This document shows positions 42,093-54,631 of a stretch of 64,000 nt of DNA, one piece after another. The stretch lies in NCBI GenBank assembly GCA_017618075.1, contig JAFZUY010000038.1:1-64000 (forward strand). The letters run 5' to 3'. The notes beneath the pieces were generated by a model that saw only the letters and a list, made by a program, of their open reading frames with translations, was not told the DNA's origin and searched no databases. Origin of the DNA: Lachnospiraceae bacterium (GTDB taxonomy: Bacteria; Bacillota; Clostridia; Lachnospirales; Lachnospiraceae). Numbering within the stretch: the stretch's first letter is position 1; each line of letters begins with the position of its first letter. The position numbers were made by a program, and so were the translations under genes.

Positions 42093-45000
42093 TTATTCCG
42101 CATCAATTGTAGAGATGCCCATTGTTACTTCTTCTAATACGTCAAGAAGCATTCTTACGGTATCGAGAGAGGTAAGCATTGTGATGTTGTTCTGAGTGGC
42201 TTTAAGTCTTATTGCAACACCGTCGCCGTAGTGGTTGCCCGATAATACGGCACGAGTGTTTATGATGTAGCTCACATAGTCCGAATTGATGGCATCAAGT
42301 ATTTCGTTGCTGCCTTCGGAAGGCTTGTGAAGTATTCTTGTCTTTACACCGTGATCTCTTAAAAACTCACCTGTAACGGTGGTGGCTTCGATGTTAAAGC
42401 CCATGTTGTAAAATCTTTCAACCAGCGGAAGAGTTTCTTCCTTGTCTTCGTCTGCAACGCTGACTAAAACTGTTCCGTAGTTTTTAAGTTTAAGTCCCGA
42501 TGCAATCATAGCTTTGTACATTGCACGGTGTAACTTTTTATCATATCCGATTGCCTCACCCGTTGACTTCATCTCGGGTGAAAGATACGAATCCATACCG
42601 CGCAGCTTCGAGAATGAGAATGCGGGAACCTTTACGTAGTAACGTGATTTTTCTTTAGGATAAATCTCCGTGATTCCCTGTTCTTTTAAGGACTTGCCGA
42701 GGCTTACGAAGGTTGCGATATCTGCGAGGCAGTAACCTGTGGCTTTCGAAAGGAAAGGAACCGTTCTTGAGGAACGGGGGTTAACCTCGATGATATATAC
42801 TTCTTCGTTCGGATCAACGATGAACTGTATGTTGTAAAGTCCGATGATTCCGATTCCGAGACCGAGTCTCTTTGCGTAATCAAGGATTGTGCTCTTAACC
42901 TTTTCGGAAAGGCTGTACGAAGGATATACGCTGATTGAGTCGCCCGAATGTACACCGGTTCTTTCAACGAGTTCCATGATGCCGGGTACGAATACGTCTG
43001 TACCATCACAAACCGCATCAACTTCGACTTCTTTTCCGCGGATATATCTGTCTACGAGTACGGGTTTGTCTTCGTCGATTTCAACGGCAGTCTTTAAGTA
43101 TCTTATAAGTTCTTCTTCTTTAGCGACAATCTGCATTGCACGTCCGCCGAGAACGAACGAAGGTCTTACAAGAACGGGATAACCGATTTCGGAAGCTGCC
43201 TTGATACCGGCCTCGATGCTTGTTACCGCACATCCCTTAGGCTGGGGTATACCGAGTTCTTTTAAAAGATGCTCGAATAAATCTCTGTCTTCAGCCTTAT
43301 CTATTGCCTCACAGCCTGTACCGATTATGTTTACACCGCGTTCTGCGAGAGGATCCGCAAGGTTGATTGCGGTCTGTCCGCCGAGTGTTGCGATAACGCC
43401 TTCGGGCTTTTCAAGCTCGATGATGTTCATTACATCTTCGATGCATAAAGGCTCGAAATAAAGTTTGTCCGAACATGTGTAATCGGTGGATACGGTTTCG
43501 GGATTGTTGTTAATGATAATCGCTTCGTATCCTGCTGATTTTATGGTCATTACCGCATGAACGGTAGAGTAGTCGAATTCAACGCCCTGACCGATTCTGA
43601 TAGGGCCTGAACCAAGAACTATAACTTTCTTTCTGTCCGATATAACGGACTCGTTTTCTTCTTCGTATGTTGAGTAGAAATACGGTATATAACTGTCAAA
43701 TTCCGATGCGCAGGTGTCAATCATTTTGTACACCGGAACAATCTTGTTGGCATGTCTTAAATCAAAGATTTCTTTTTCGGATTTATTCCAGAGAATTCCG
43801 ATTTCCTTATCCGAAAAGCCCATCTTCTTGGCACTCTTTAAAATGTCGATATCGCCTATGTTTTTAGCAAGTTCTTTCTCGGCATCCATGATAAGCTTTA
43901 TCTTTCTTAAGAAGAAAAGATCGATGGCTGTGATTTCGTTGATCTTATCCACATCGGAGTTTCTTCTTAATAGTTCTGCGATGGCATAAATTCTGTCATC
44001 GGTGCCGATTTTAATGTATGAATAAAGTTCCTCATCGCTCGTAAAATCAAACTTAGGCGAATGAAGATGGAAGTGACCGATTTCAAGCGAACGAACTGCT
44101 TTTAAGAGGCTCTCTTCAAAGGTTCTGCCGATGCTCATTACTTCGCCGGTAGCCTTCATCTGAGTGGAGAGCGAGTTGTTTGCATCGGTAAATTTATCAA
44201 ACGGGAAACGAGGCATCTTTGTAACGACATAGTCGAGTGTCGGTTCGAAAGATGCGGGTGTGTTTGCTATCTGAATTTCATCGAGTGTCATGCCTATACC
44301 GATCTTTGCGGATACTCTGGCGATAGGATAACCGCTGGCTTTGGATGCGAGAGCGGAAGAACGTGAAACTCTGGGGTTAACCTCGATTAAGTAGTACTGG
44401 AACGAATTCGGGTCAAGTGCAAACTGTACGTTGCATCCGCCTTCAATTTCAAGCGCTCTGATAATCTTTAAAGCGCTGTCACGAAGCATGTGATATTCTT
44501 TGTTGGTCAAAGTCTGCGAAGGACATACAACAATCGAGTCACCTGTGTGAATGCCGACGGGGTCGAGGTTTTCCATGTTACAAATGGTGATGGCCGTGTC
44601 GTTTGAGTCACGCATTACTTCGTATTCGATTTCCTTAAAGCCTTTGATGCTCTTTTCAATCAGTACCTGTTTTACGGGCGAAAGCTCAAGCGCATTTTTC
44701 ATCAGAGGAAGATATTCTTCTTCATTTTCCGCAAAACCGCCGCCTGTTCCGCCGAGCGTAAATGCAGGACGAAGAACAACGGGATAGCCGATTTTTTCAA
44801 TTACTTTAAGGCCTTCTTCTATGGTGGAAGCTATATCCGAAGGAAGTACGGGCTCGCCTAATTCTTCGCAGAGTTCCTTGAATAATTCTCTGTCTTCGGC
44901 GCGCTCGATACTCTTGCTTTTTGTTCCCAAAAGCTCGCAGCGGCATTCATGTAAAATGCCTTTTTTCTCAAGCTGCATTGCAAGGTTTAAACCTGTCTGT

Positions 45001-45275
45001 CCGCCGATACCGGGAAGTATTGCATCGGGACGTTCGTATCTGATTATTTTGGCAATGTACTCAAGGGTTAACGGCTCCATGTAAACCTTATCCGCGATGG
45101 CGGTATCGGTCATGATTGTCGCAGGGTTTGAGTTGCAAAGAACAACCTCATAGCCTTCTTCCTTTAATGCAAGGCAGGCCTGGGTTCCCGCGTAGTCAAA
45201 TTCCGCTGCCTGACCGATTACAATCGGGCCGGAACCTATGACAAGTACTTTTTTAATATCAGTTCTCTTGGACAT
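42093..45275 (-). CDS. carB: Carbamoyl-phosphate synthase large subunit
   Basis: A 1060-residue synthetase with the two internally repeated ATP-grasp halves. Each begins with a VIGSGPI(V/R)IGQ-type motif ([22 protein letters not shown] and [17 protein letters not shown]), has LGGTGGG or VLGGRAMQ metal-loop segments and the EVNPR(V/S)SR catalytic signature. The C-terminal MGS-like allosteric domain follows ([16 protein letters not shown]). Makes carbamoyl phosphate for pyrimidines and arginine from glutamine nitrogen delivered by CarA. Starts 15 bp after carA. Confidence 0.97.
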   Translation of the reverse strand: MSKRTDIKKVLVIGSGPIVIGQAAEFDYAGTQACLALKEEGYEVVLCNSNPATIMTDTAIADKVYMEPLTLEYIAKIIRYERPDAILPGIGGQTGLNLAMQLEKKGILHECRCELLGTKSKSIERAEDRELFKELCEELGEPVLPSDIASTIEEGLKVIEKIGYPVVLRPAFTLGGTGGGFAENEEEYLPLMKNALELSPVKQVLIEKSIKGFKEIEYEVMRDSNDTAITICNMENLDPVGIHTGDSIVVCPSQTLTNKEYHMLRDSALKIIRALEIEGGCNVQFALDPNSFQYYLIEVNPRVSRSSALASKASGYPIARVSAKIGIGMTLDEIQIANTPASFEPTLDYVVTKMPRFPFDKFTDANNSLSTQMKATGEVMSIGRTFEESLLKAVRSLEIGHFHLHSPKFDFTSDEELYSYIKIGTDDRIYAIAELLRRNSDVDKINEITAIDLFFLRKIKLIMDAEKELAKNIGDIDILKSAKKMGFSDKEIGILWNKSEKEIFDLRHANKIVPVYKMIDTCASEFDSYIPYFYSTYEEENESVISDRKKVIVLGSGPIRIGQGVEFDYSTVHAVMTIKSAGYEAIIINNNPETVSTDYTCSDKLYFEPLCIEDVMNIIELEKPEGVIATLGGQTAINLADPLAERGVNIIGTGCEAIDKAEDRDLFEHLLKELGIPQPKGCAVTSIEAGIKAASEIGYPVLVRPSFVLGGRAMQIVAKEEELIRYLKTAVEIDEDKPVLVDRYIRGKEVEVDAVCDGTDVFVPGIMELVERTGVHSGDSISVYPSYSLSEKVKSTILDYAKRLGLGIGIIGLYNIQFIVDPNEEVYIIEVNPRSSRTVPFLSKATGYCLADIATFVSLGKSLKEQGITEIYPKEKSRYYVKVPAFSFSKLRGMDSYLSPEMKSTGEAIGYDKKLHRAMYKAMIASGLKLKNYGTVLVSVADEDKEETLPLVERFYNMGFNIEATTVTGEFLRDHGVKTRILHKPSEGSNEILDAINSDYVSYIINTRAVLSGNHYGDGVAIRLKATQNNITMLTSLDTVRMLLDVLEEVTMGISTIDAE

Positions 45276-45290
45276 TTTATTATCCTCTAA

Positions 45291-46406
45291 TTAATGTGAT
45301 TCGTGCATTAAATCAATAAATTCGTCAAACAAATATGAGCTGTCCTGCGGACCGGGAGCGCTTTCGGGATGATACTGTACCGAAAACAATCTGACCGATT
45401 TATTGGACACACCTTCAATTGTGTTATCAAGTAAATTTATATGTGTGATTTCAAGACCCGTATCTTTTATACTGTCGTTATCAACTGCATAAGAATGGTT
45501 CTGTGAAGTAATTTCAATTTTGCCTGTTTTAAGGTTTCTTACAGGATGGTTTCCGCCGCGGTGACCGAATTTTAATTTGTATGTTTTCGCGCCACTTGCA
45601 AGAGAGATTATTTGATGGCCGAGGCAGATGCCGAATATAGGATATTTGCCGATGAGCTTCTTAATCGTCTCAATGGTTTCAACAACATCCATGGGATCTC
45701 CGGGGCCGTTTGAAATAAACACGCCGTCGGGATTAAGTCTTATAATATCTTCAGCGGTTGTGTTCCAGGGAACCTTAATTACATTGCATCCTCTGCCTGT
45801 TAAGGAACGTACGATATTCTGCTTCATACCGCAGTCGATTGCAACGACGTTTAGGTTCTTTTTGGGATGTGAAGACATGGAATTATTTCCCGGATAGGAG
45901 ATGATTTCCTTACAGCTTACCTTGGAAACCGCATCCTTCGGGATTTCGTTATTCTTTATAATCGCAAGACCTTCTTCAAGTGTTGTACTCATGTTGGTAA
46001 TGAGAACTTTTCTGCTACCGAGGTCTCTGATCGAACGTGTGATTTTTCTTGTATCCACGCCATAGATACCGGGTATTTTAAATGCCTTTAAAACTTCGTC
46101 GACACTTCTTTCACTTCTGAAGTTTGAAGGCTCGTCGTTTATTTCTCTGACGATAAGTCCGCCGATGGTGGGAATCACTGTTTCGTAGTCCTCAGAAGCC
46201 ATTCCATAGTTACCAATCAGTGGATATGTCATAACAACTGCCTGGTATGTGTACGAAGGATCGGAAATGATTTCCTGATAACCGACCATGGAAGTATTGA
46301 ATACTATTTCGCAAAGCTTGTCTTCGGTATCTCCGAAAGCGTAGCCGTAGTATTCAACGCCGTCTTCAAGTATTATTTTTCTGTTAAAATCCTTAGAGGT
46401 TTTCAT
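45291..46406 (-). CDS. carA: Carbamoyl-phosphate synthase small (glutaminase) subunit
   Basis: A 371-residue subunit. The N-terminal domain (ILEDGVEYYGYAFG, GYQEIISDPSY) precedes a class I glutamine amidotransferase with ISNGPGDP, the nucleophile Cys in FGICLGHQI and the catalytic His in VQYHPES. It supplies ammonia to CarB. It follows purF after a 200-bp gap that holds a GC-rich structured element (46451-46606). Ribosome-binding site AGAGGA about 9 nt before the ATG. Confidence 0.97.
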   Translation of the reverse strand: MKTSKDFNRKIILEDGVEYYGYAFGDTEDKLCEIVFNTSMVGYQEIISDPSYTYQAVVMTYPLIGNYGMASEDYETVIPTIGGLIVREINDEPSNFRSERSVDEVLKAFKIPGIYGVDTRKITRSIRDLGSRKVLITNMSTTLEEGLAIIKNNEIPKDAVSKVSCKEIISYPGNNSMSSHPKKNLNVVAIDCGMKQNIVRSLTGRGCNVIKVPWNTTAEDIIRLNPDGVFISNGPGDPMDVVETIETIKKLIGKYPIFGICLGHQIISLASGAKTYKLKFGHRGGNHPVRNLKTGKIEITSQNHSYAVDNDSIKDTGLEITHINLLDNTIEGVSNKSVRLFSVQYHPESAPGPQDSSYLFDEFIDLMHESH

Positions 46407-46450
46407 GCTTTAATCCTCTTATAGTTTTAAAGGTTTATTGTTTTTATTTG

Positions 46451-46606
46451 CCTCGGGGCGACCGTATGATGCACGAGCGGGTAATATGGCTCCGTCGGTG
46501 CTTAATGAGACGAGCATTTCAATGCGAAGTCGAATTTAGCAGCCGCTACGTGAGACATCTTAGCGGGAGCGTGCCCGCGGTGTATCGTGCGGTCGTCCCG
46601 CGGCCC
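46451..46606. repeat. GC-rich, highly structured 155-bp element between purF and carA
   Basis: This block is clearly GC-richer than its surroundings and can fold end to end. Pairs: GGGGCGACC (46455-46463) with GGTCGTCCC (46591-46599); GCACGA (46471-46476) with TCGTGC (46585-46590); GCGGG (46477-46481) with CCCGC (46574-46578). Inside are hairpins GCAT/ATGC (46514-46525, flanked by GAC...GTC) and CCGCTA/TAGCGG (46543-46566). One outer pair is G-U on the plus strand but A-C on the minus, hinting at a plus-strand RNA, antisense to the operon. It could also be a dispersed palindromic repeat. Confidence 0.55.
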
Positions 46607-48016
46607 CTAAATTTCAGATATACGCTTTTCGAATCTATCCTTGCGGGTGTCTGTAGGAATTGCTGTAGGATATTCTCCGGAGAAACATGCGCTGCAGTAT
46701 TCAGCGTTTCCGCAGAGTGCACCGAGTTCTTCTACAGGTAAGAAACCGAGCGAATCGGCTCCGATAATCTTTGCAATTTCATCCACGCTGTGATGGCATG
46801 CAATTAAGTTTTCTTCGGAATCGATGTCTGTGCCGTAATAGCAGGGATGAAGGAAAGGAGGTGAGGATATTCTCATGTGCACTTCCCTGGCGCCTGCTTC
46901 TTTTAGCATGTTTACTATACGCCCGCTTGTCGTTCCTCGAACGATTGAGTCGTCTATTAAAACTATGCGCTTGTCACGGACTACGTCTTCGATGGCGGAA
47001 AGTTTGATTTTAACTTTATCAAGACGTTTGCCGGGAGCGATAAATGTTCTGCCGATATAGTTGTTTTTGATAAGTCCGATTTCGTAAGGAATGCCTGATT
47101 CCCTAGAGTATCCGAGTGCAGCATCAAGGCCAGAATCGGGAACACCGATTACAAGATCAGCATCTGCGGGATGTGCCTTTGCAAGTACAGCGCCTGCGTT
47201 AAGTCTTGCGGTATGAACCGATACGCCGTCGATAACCGAATCATGACGTGCAAAATAAATATATTCGAAGATACAGAGTTTTCTGGGTTTTCTTTCGCAG
47301 TGTTCTTTCTTTGAAACGATACCGTTCTTTGAGAAAATAATGATTTCTCCGGGTTCAACGTCTCTTACAAACTCTGCACCGACTGCTTTTAATGCGCAGC
47401 TTTCGGAAGCTATTATATATAGTCCGTCGGGAGTTTTACCAAAGCAAAGAGGTCTGAAACCGTAGGGGTCTCTCGCACAGATGAGTTTTTGCGGAGACAT
47501 CAAAACGAGCGAATACGCACCGTCTAAGGAATACATAGCCTGAGATAGTGCGTCTTCAATTGACCCTGTGAGAAGTCTTTCTCTGGTAATGATATAAGCG
47601 ATGATTTCGGTATCGCTTGTTGTATGGAAAATCGCACCTGAAAGTTCAAGTGTGTTTCTTAAAGTTGCTGCATTTGAAAGGTTGCCGTTATGTGCAAGTG
47701 CCATGCGGCCTTTCTGGTGATTAACCTCGATGGGCTGGCAGTTGCTTCGGTTTGTACCGCCTGTTGTGCCGTATCTTGTGTGTGCTACGGCCATTGTGGC
47801 ATCAGGGAAAGAATTAAGTACGTCTTCGCTGAAAACTTCGCTGACAAGACCCATATCCTTGTGGGATGTGAAAACGCCGTCATCGTTTACAACGATACCG
47901 CAGCTTTCCTGACCTCTGTGCTGAAGTGCAAACAAACCGTAATATGAAAGTGTGGCAAGATTGCAGGGGTTGGGAGAATAGATTCCGAAAACCCCGCATT
48001 CCTCATGTATGCTCAT
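46607..48016 (-). CDS. purF: Amidophosphoribosyltransferase
   Basis: A 469-residue enzyme for the first step of purine synthesis (PRPP plus glutamine to phosphoribosylamine). The class II amidotransferase nucleophile is the Cys of EECGVFGIYS, apparently after a short propeptide (MSIHEE) that would be cleaved. The PRPP loop is IVLIDDSIVRGTT. Cysteines in the C-terminal EYCSACFSGEYP fit the Fe-S-containing B. subtilis-type enzyme. It ends directly against the GC-rich element. Confidence 0.96.
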   Translation of the reverse strand: MSIHEECGVFGIYSPNPCNLATLSYYGLFALQHRGQESCGIVVNDDGVFTSHKDMGLVSEVFSEDVLNSFPDATMAVAHTRYGTTGGTNRSNCQPIEVNHQKGRMALAHNGNLSNAATLRNTLELSGAIFHTTSDTEIIAYIITRERLLTGSIEDALSQAMYSLDGAYSLVLMSPQKLICARDPYGFRPLCFGKTPDGLYIIASESCALKAVGAEFVRDVEPGEIIIFSKNGIVSKKEHCERKPRKLCIFEYIYFARHDSVIDGVSVHTARLNAGAVLAKAHPADADLVIGVPDSGLDAALGYSRESGIPYEIGLIKNNYIGRTFIAPGKRLDKVKIKLSAIEDVVRDKRIVLIDDSIVRGTTSGRIVNMLKEAGAREVHMRISSPPFLHPCYYGTDIDSEENLIACHHSVDEIAKIIGADSLGFLPVEELGALCGNAEYCSACFSGEYPTAIPTDTRKDRFEKRISEI

Positions 48017-48028
48017 GATTAACTCCGA

Positions 48029-49678
<1,650 letters not shown>

Positions 49679-49700
49679 TTATTCAAGTTCTCGTTTTGCC

Positions 49701-51527
49701 TTATTCAACGGTAACTGATTTGGCAAGATTTTTTGGTTTGTCGATATCGCATTCATTTAACTTAGCAACATAATATGCAAGCATCTGAAGCGGTATAATT
49801 TCCACTGCGGCCGAGAAAAGCGTGTCGACCTTGGGAACGTAGATTACATCATTGGCAACTGATACAATCTGATTATTTCCTTTGTATGTAAGTGCCAGCA
49901 CGTCTGCGCCACGTGCCTTAACTTCAACGATATTGCTTAATGTTTTCTCCATTATCTTTTCGTTGTAACAAAGGGCAACTACAGGTCTGTGTTCCTCGAT
50001 GAGTGCTATTGTTCCGTGCTTAAGTTCGCCTGCCGCATAGGACTCGGCGTGAATGTAAGAAATCTCTTTCATCTTAAGCGCACCCTCGAGGGCTATTGCA
50101 TAGTCGGTATTTCTTCCGATGAAGAACATTGATTTGTTGTCGTAATATTTTATGGCAAGCTTGTGAATTTTGGAGTTGGTATCAATGGTTTCCTGTATCT
50201 TCTTCGGAAGTGCTTTAAGTGCTGTGAGGAGACGGTTAAATTCCTCATCGCTTATGCTGCCGATTTTCTTAGCTGTATAAAGAGAGAAGAGATATAAAAC
50301 AGCGAGCTGTGTGGTGTATCCCTTCGTGGTTGCAACCGCAATCTCGGGACCTGCCCATGTATAAAGCGCATGGTCCGCAAGCTTTGCAATAGTACTTCCA
50401 ACCACATTTACGATTGCTATTGTTTTTGCACCGCGGTTTTTGCATTCCTTCATCGCTGCAATCGTATCGGCTGTTTCACCGGACTGCGAAAGTACAATTA
50501 AAAGTGTGTGCTCATCGATTAAGGGATCCGCATATCTAAGTTCACTTGCAAGTTCCGTGATAACGGGAACCCTGCAGAGTTTTTCGATGGTGTATTTTGC
50601 GGCACAGCCTGCGTAATATGCAGAACCGCATGCGGTAATAACAATCTTGTTTACGCTTTCAAGATATTCTTTTGAAAGATCTGTTTCATCAAGTACGATT
50701 TCGCCTTCTTTGATTCTCGGTGCGATCGTTGCCTTGAAAGCACGGGGCTGTTCCATGATTTCTTTTAACATGAAATGCTCATATCCGCCTTTTTCGGCTG
50801 CCTGAATATCCCAGACGATTCTTGAGATTTTTTTGCTTACAGGCTGGAGTGTAACATCAAAAACTTTTATCTCTTCGGGAGAGATTTCTGCGAATTCTCC
50901 GTCCTCAAGATAGATGGCATTTCTGGTGTATGAAACCAAAGCGGTAACATCCGATGCGAAGAAGTTTTCACCAACGCCCACTCCTAAGATAAGCGGAGAA
51001 GCTTCTCTTGCAACATAGAGCTTGTCGGGATCGTCCGCACAGATAACACCCAATGCGTATGAACCCTGAAGTCTTGCGCTGGTTTTGATAACTGCTTTTT
51101 TGATGTCCCCTTTATAGTACATCTCAAGAAGATGAACGATTACTTCGGTATCGGTTTCACTTTCGAAATGATAACCTTTTGCGGTCAGCTCATCGTGAAG
51201 CGACATATAGTTTTCGATGATACCGTTGTGAACGATTGCAAATCTTCCGTCATTACTCATATGAGGATGAGCATTGGTATCACTGGGTGCACCGTGTGTT
51301 GCCCACCTGGTATGACCGATACCGGTAGTACCGGGATAATCCTTACCGTCGTTTGTTTTTTCACAGAGATTTGCGATTCGTCCCGTAACCTTGGCAATGG
51401 AAATTGTTCCGTCGTTTACCAAAGCGATTCCTGCCGAATCATATCCTCTGTATTCAAGTTTTTTAAGTCCTTCAAGAAGTATGGGTGAAGCACCCTGAAC
51501 TCCTGTATATCCAACTATTCCACACAT
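49701..51527 (-). CDS. glmS: Glucosamine-6-phosphate synthase (glutamine:fructose-6-P amidotransferase)
   Basis: A 608-residue enzyme feeding amino sugars to peptidoglycan. N-terminal Cys2 amidotransferase (CGIVGYTG, GHTRWATHGAPS), then two SIS isomerase domains (ACGSAYYAG, LSQSGETADTIAA) and the C-terminal DKPKNLAKSVTVE signature. The 19-bp gap upstream leaves no room for a glmS ribozyme, so control must come from the operon promoter. Confidence 0.97.
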   Translation of the reverse strand: MCGIVGYTGVQGASPILLEGLKKLEYRGYDSAGIALVNDGTISIAKVTGRIANLCEKTNDGKDYPGTTGIGHTRWATHGAPSDTNAHPHMSNDGRFAIVHNGIIENYMSLHDELTAKGYHFESETDTEVIVHLLEMYYKGDIKKAVIKTSARLQGSYALGVICADDPDKLYVAREASPLILGVGVGENFFASDVTALVSYTRNAIYLEDGEFAEISPEEIKVFDVTLQPVSKKISRIVWDIQAAEKGGYEHFMLKEIMEQPRAFKATIAPRIKEGEIVLDETDLSKEYLESVNKIVITACGSAYYAGCAAKYTIEKLCRVPVITELASELRYADPLIDEHTLLIVLSQSGETADTIAAMKECKNRGAKTIAIVNVVGSTIAKLADHALYTWAGPEIAVATTKGYTTQLAVLYLFSLYTAKKIGSISDEEFNRLLTALKALPKKIQETIDTNSKIHKLAIKYYDNKSMFFIGRNTDYAIALEGALKMKEISYIHAESYAAGELKHGTIALIEEHRPVVALCYNEKIMEKTLSNIVEVKARGADVLALTYKGNNQIVSVANDVIYVPKVDTLFSAAVEIIPLQMLAYYVAKLNECDIDKPKNLAKSVTVE

Positions 51528-51546
51528 ATTTTTTCTCCGTTAATCC

Positions 51547-53082
51547 TTACTCCCACTCAACCGTTGCAGGCGGTTTGGATGTAATGTCGTAAACGACTCT
51601 GGATACACCCTTGACTTCGTTGGTGATTCTGTTGCTTGCTTTGGCAAGTACTTCATAAGGAAGTCTGGTCCAGTCAGCCGTCATAAAGTCATCGGTAGTT
51701 ACGGCACGAAGAGCAATTGTTACGCCGTATGTTCTGGCATCACCCATAACACCTACGGAATGAACATCGGTTAATACTGCAAAGTACTGGTTGGTATCTT
51801 TTTCGAGATTAGCGTTTGCAATTTCTTCTCTGAAAATTGCATCCGCATCCTGAAGCATTGCGACCTTATTTTTAGTGATATCGCCGATGATTCTTACTGC
51901 AAGTCCGGGACCCGGGAAGGGCTGTCTCCAGACAAGTTCTTTGGGAATGCCAAGCTTTGCGCCGACTTCTCTGACTTCATCTTTAAAGAGGTCTCTCAAA
52001 GGTTCGGCAATTGATTCAAATGATATGATATCGGGAAGTCCGCCTACATTGTGATGGCTCTTAATTACAGCCGAATCACCTTTGCCGCTTTCGATAACAT
52101 CGGGATAAATCGTACCCTGTGCGAGCACATTGATTTTGCCGAGTTTCTTTGCTTCATCTTCAAATACACGGATAAATTCTTCGCCGATTATTTTTCTTTT
52201 TGTTTCCGGATCTGAAACGCCTGCAAGCTTTGATAAAAATCTCTCCTGTGCGTTTACTCTTATTAAGTTAAGTCCGAATTTGCCTTTGAAAGTCTGTTCA
52301 ACAAAATCCGCTTCATTCTTTCTTAACAATCCGTGATCCACGAATACACATGTTAAGTTGCTTCCGATTGCATTGTGTAAAAGGAGAGCAACAACCGATG
52401 AATCAACACCGCCGGAAAGAGCAAGCAATACTTTCTTGTCTTTTAATTCCTCACGGTATTTTTCTATGCAGCTCTTTGCGAAGCTTTCCATCTGCCAGTC
52501 TGCGGAACAGTTACAAACATGGAAAAGGAAATTGTATAAAACCTGTTTGCCGTATTCCGTATGAGTAACTTCGGGATGGAACTGTACTCCGTAAAGTTTT
52601 CTTGTTTCATCGCACATTGCGGCGTTGGGGCATTTGTCGGTATAACCAATCCTTTTAAAGCCTTCGGGGAGTCCGCTTACGAAATCCGTATGGCTCATCC
52701 AGCAGATGCTCATTTCGGGAATATCCTTAAAAAGAATATTCTCTTCGAATGTCACCATTGTTTTGCCGTATTCGCTCGAATTCTCTGCGCTTTCGACTTT
52801 TCCGCCTGCCATGTAAGCCATTAGCTGGTCACCGTAGCAGATGCCTAAAATAGGAATGCCTGCATCAAGTAAAGCGGGATCGTAGTGCGGTGATTTTTCA
52901 TCGTATACGCTGTTGGGACCGCCGGTGAATATAATTCCGCTGTAGCCCGCGTTTTTAATTTCTTCAACAGAGATTTTGTTGTAGGGCTTAATCTCCGAAT
53001 ATACATGATGTTCTCTGACACGGCGTGCGATAAGCTGATTGTACTGTCCGCCGAAATCGAGGACTAAAATCTTATCGTTCAT
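51547..53082 (-). CDS. guaA: GMP synthase (glutamine-hydrolysing)
   Basis: A 511-residue enzyme converting XMP to GMP. Class I amidotransferase with [11 protein letters not shown], nucleophile Cys in [11 protein letters not shown], and [11 protein letters not shown]. The ATP-pyrophosphatase P-loop is [13 protein letters not shown]. The C-terminal dimerisation domain ends in [13 protein letters not shown], the usual terminus. It begins 2 nt after purA, implying coupled translation. Confidence 0.97.
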   Translation of the reverse strand: MNDKILVLDFGGQYNQLIARRVREHHVYSEIKPYNKISVEEIKNAGYSGIIFTGGPNSVYDEKSPHYDPALLDAGIPILGICYGDQLMAYMAGGKVESAENSSEYGKTMVTFEENILFKDIPEMSICWMSHTDFVSGLPEGFKRIGYTDKCPNAAMCDETRKLYGVQFHPEVTHTEYGKQVLYNFLFHVCNCSADWQMESFAKSCIEKYREELKDKKVLLALSGGVDSSVVALLLHNAIGSNLTCVFVDHGLLRKNEADFVEQTFKGKFGLNLIRVNAQERFLSKLAGVSDPETKRKIIGEEFIRVFEDEAKKLGKINVLAQGTIYPDVIESGKGDSAVIKSHHNVGGLPDIISFESIAEPLRDLFKDEVREVGAKLGIPKELVWRQPFPGPGLAVRIIGDITKNKVAMLQDADAIFREEIANANLEKDTNQYFAVLTDVHSVGVMGDARTYGVTIALRAVTTDDFMTADWTRLPYEVLAKASNRITNEVKGVSRVVYDITSKPPATVEWE

Positions 53083-53084
53083 TT

Positions 53085-54359
53085 TTACCTCACAATGATG
53101 CTTTCACGCTCAGCACCGACAGAAACATATTTGATGGGACATTCGATTTCTTTTTCGATGAAGAGAACATATTCCTTAGCTTCCTCGGGAAGATCTTCCC
53201 ACTTTCTTACGCCGGAAATATCACATTTCCAGCCCTTGAATGTTTTGATAACGGGCTTTGCATTGTTAAGCGCCATAGGGAAAGGGAAACGGTCTGTTTC
53301 TTTTTCGTCTACAATATATTTTGTACATACGGGAATTTCATCCATGTATGAAAGTACGTCAAGTTTGGTAAGTGCAATCTGTGTAGCGGCCTGAACTTCA
53401 ACACCGTACTTTGTAGCAACGATATCGATGGGTCCGACCCTCCTCGGACGACCTGTTTTTGCACCGTACTCAAAGCCTGCTTTTCTAAGTTCCTCAGCTT
53501 CGTCACCGAACATTTCACATACGAAAGGTCCTTCGCCTACACATGTTGAATAAGCTTTTACAACACCGATAACTTCATCGATCTTTGCTGCAGCATAACC
53601 CGAACCGATGGGAGCGAAAGCTGCGGTTGTATTTGAAGAAGTGGTGTAAGGATAGATACCGTAATCAAGATCACGAAGTGAGCCAAGCTGTGCTTCAAAT
53701 AAAATCTGCTTGCCTTCTTTATGAGCATTCTTTAAGAAAAGACCTGTGTCAGCAACAAAAGGTTTGATTCTTTCACAGTAATCGGAAAGCCATTTTTCAA
53801 GGTCTTCCATCGTAAAAGGATCAGCTCCGTATACTTTTGTTAATGTGAGATTTTTCCACTCAAGAAGGTCTGCAAGATGAGACTTCAATTCTTCGGGGTA
53901 AAAAAGTTCGCCTGCAAGAATTGTTTTCTTTTGATATTTGTCTGAATAGAAAGGTGCGATTCCCTGTTTGGTGGAACCGTATTTTTTGTCAGCAAGTCTA
54001 TTCTCTTCAAGCTCATCCAGCTCGCGATGCCAGGGGAGTAAAAGAGAAGCTCTGTCGCTGATTTTTAAGTTTTCGGGTGTGATTGCAACACCTTTCGAAG
54101 TAACGTCTTCGATTTCTTTTAAGAGGTTCTCAGGATCGAGAGCCACACCGTTTCCGAGAATATTCACTACACCGTCTCTGAATACTCCGGAGGGCAGAAG
54201 ATGAAGTGCGAATTTTCCTTTGTCATTGATGACGGTATGACCTGCATTACCGCCGCCCTGAAAACGAACTACAACATCATAATCCTCGGTCAGAAGGTCT
54301 ACCATTCGGCCTTTACCTTCATCGCCCCAGTTGATACCGACAATTGCGCAATTTGCCAT
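53085..54359 (-). CDS. purA: Adenylosuccinate synthetase
   Basis: A 424-residue GTP-dependent enzyme joining aspartate to IMP on the way to AMP. The start is the ATG at 54359, 9 nt after GGAGG; upstream in-frame codons lie in the terminator leader. Motifs: [17 protein letters not shown] (P-loop), [18 protein letters not shown] and [14 protein letters not shown]. First gene of the nine-gene unit down to dapL. Its leader carries a strong promoter and a hairpin/terminator shared with gdhA and glnN. Confidence 0.96.
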   Translation of the reverse strand: MANCAIVGINWGDEGKGRMVDLLTEDYDVVVRFQGGGNAGHTVINDKGKFALHLLPSGVFRDGVVNILGNGVALDPENLLKEIEDVTSKGVAITPENLKISDRASLLLPWHRELDELEENRLADKKYGSTKQGIAPFYSDKYQKKTILAGELFYPEELKSHLADLLEWKNLTLTKVYGADPFTMEDLEKWLSDYCERIKPFVADTGLFLKNAHKEGKQILFEAQLGSLRDLDYGIYPYTTSSNTTAAFAPIGSGYAAAKIDEVIGVVKAYSTCVGEGPFVCEMFGDEAEELRKAGFEYGAKTGRPRRVGPIDIVATKYGVEVQAATQIALTKLDVLSYMDEIPVCTKYIVDEKETDRFPFPMALNNAKPVIKTFKGWKCDISGVRKWEDLPEEAKEYVLFIEKEIECPIKYVSVGAERESIIVR

Positions 54360-54382
54360 ATAAAAATCCTCCAAAAAATCAT

Positions 54383-54437
54383 AAAAAAGAGACAATGGGT
54401 CCTTAATGTTATTACACATTAAAGACGCCATTGCCTT
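54383..54437 (-). promoter_or_regulatory. purA leader: hexaloop antiterminator hairpin overlapping a terminator
   Basis: Read on the minus strand. AAGGC-AATGGC-GTCTT (54437 down to 54422) forms a 5-bp stem with a six-base loop having A1 and G4. Its loop and 3' arm also build a long terminator: CAATGG-c-GTCTTTAATG pairing with CATTAAGGAC-CCATTG (ending at 54393), followed by TCTCTTTTTT. The predicted transcription start lies only about 10 nt before the hairpin. Stabilising the small hairpin would prevent termination and turn on purA to dapL. Confidence 0.75.
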
Positions 54438-54448
54438 TTCACCCGTCA

Positions 54449-54477
54449 AATATACTCTATTTTTAAGTATTTGTCAA
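54449..54477 (-). promoter_or_regulatory. purA promoter
   Basis: On the minus strand TTGACA (54477-54472), 17-bp spacer, TATATT (54454-54449): near consensus. The REP-like palindrome 54492-54538 sits just upstream. Confidence 0.85.
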
Positions 54478-54491
54478 GAAAAAAAGCCAAA

Positions 54492-54538
54492 CGGGGACGG
54501 TTCTGTTTTGGCCTTTTTTACCATTTAAGAACCGTCCC
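54492..54538. repeat. REP-like palindrome GGGGACGGTTCT...AGAACCGTCCCC
   Basis: A perfect 12-bp inverted repeat (54492-54503 and 54527-54538) around a T-rich loop, between the asnB terminator and the purA promoter. Palindromes with this GGGACGGTTCT core are, to my knowledge, recurrent intergenic repeats in several bacterial groups, sometimes linked to REP-associated transposases; copy number here cannot be tested within one window. Confidence 0.6.
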
Positions 54539-54561
54539 CAAATGGCTCTTTTTGCAAAAAG

Positions 54562-54593
54562 AAAAAAGTTCACGCGTGAACATGAACTTTTTT
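54562..54593. terminator. Terminator of the glnN-amtB-asnB unit
   Basis: An 11-bp inverted repeat AAAAAAGTTCA (54562-54572) / TGAACTTTTTT (54583-54593), A-rich before and T-rich after, thus usable from either strand. It lies 39 bp after the asnB stop (minus strand). Confidence 0.85.
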
Positions 54594-54631
54594 CATATTA
54601 AGGAAGATTTTTATATGATGTTCGCCAAGGA

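Noticed and set aside
46407..46606. PyrR attenuator or purine riboswitch before carA
   Set aside because: No PyrR anti-antiterminator loop (CCAGAGAGG-like), no purine aptamer core and no U-tract terminator are present.
46448..46741. Plus-strand 97-codon ORF rich in Arg and Cys
   Set aside because: It runs through the GC-rich palindromic element and into the antisense of purF. It has no ribosome-binding site and its composition follows the element, so it is not called a gene.
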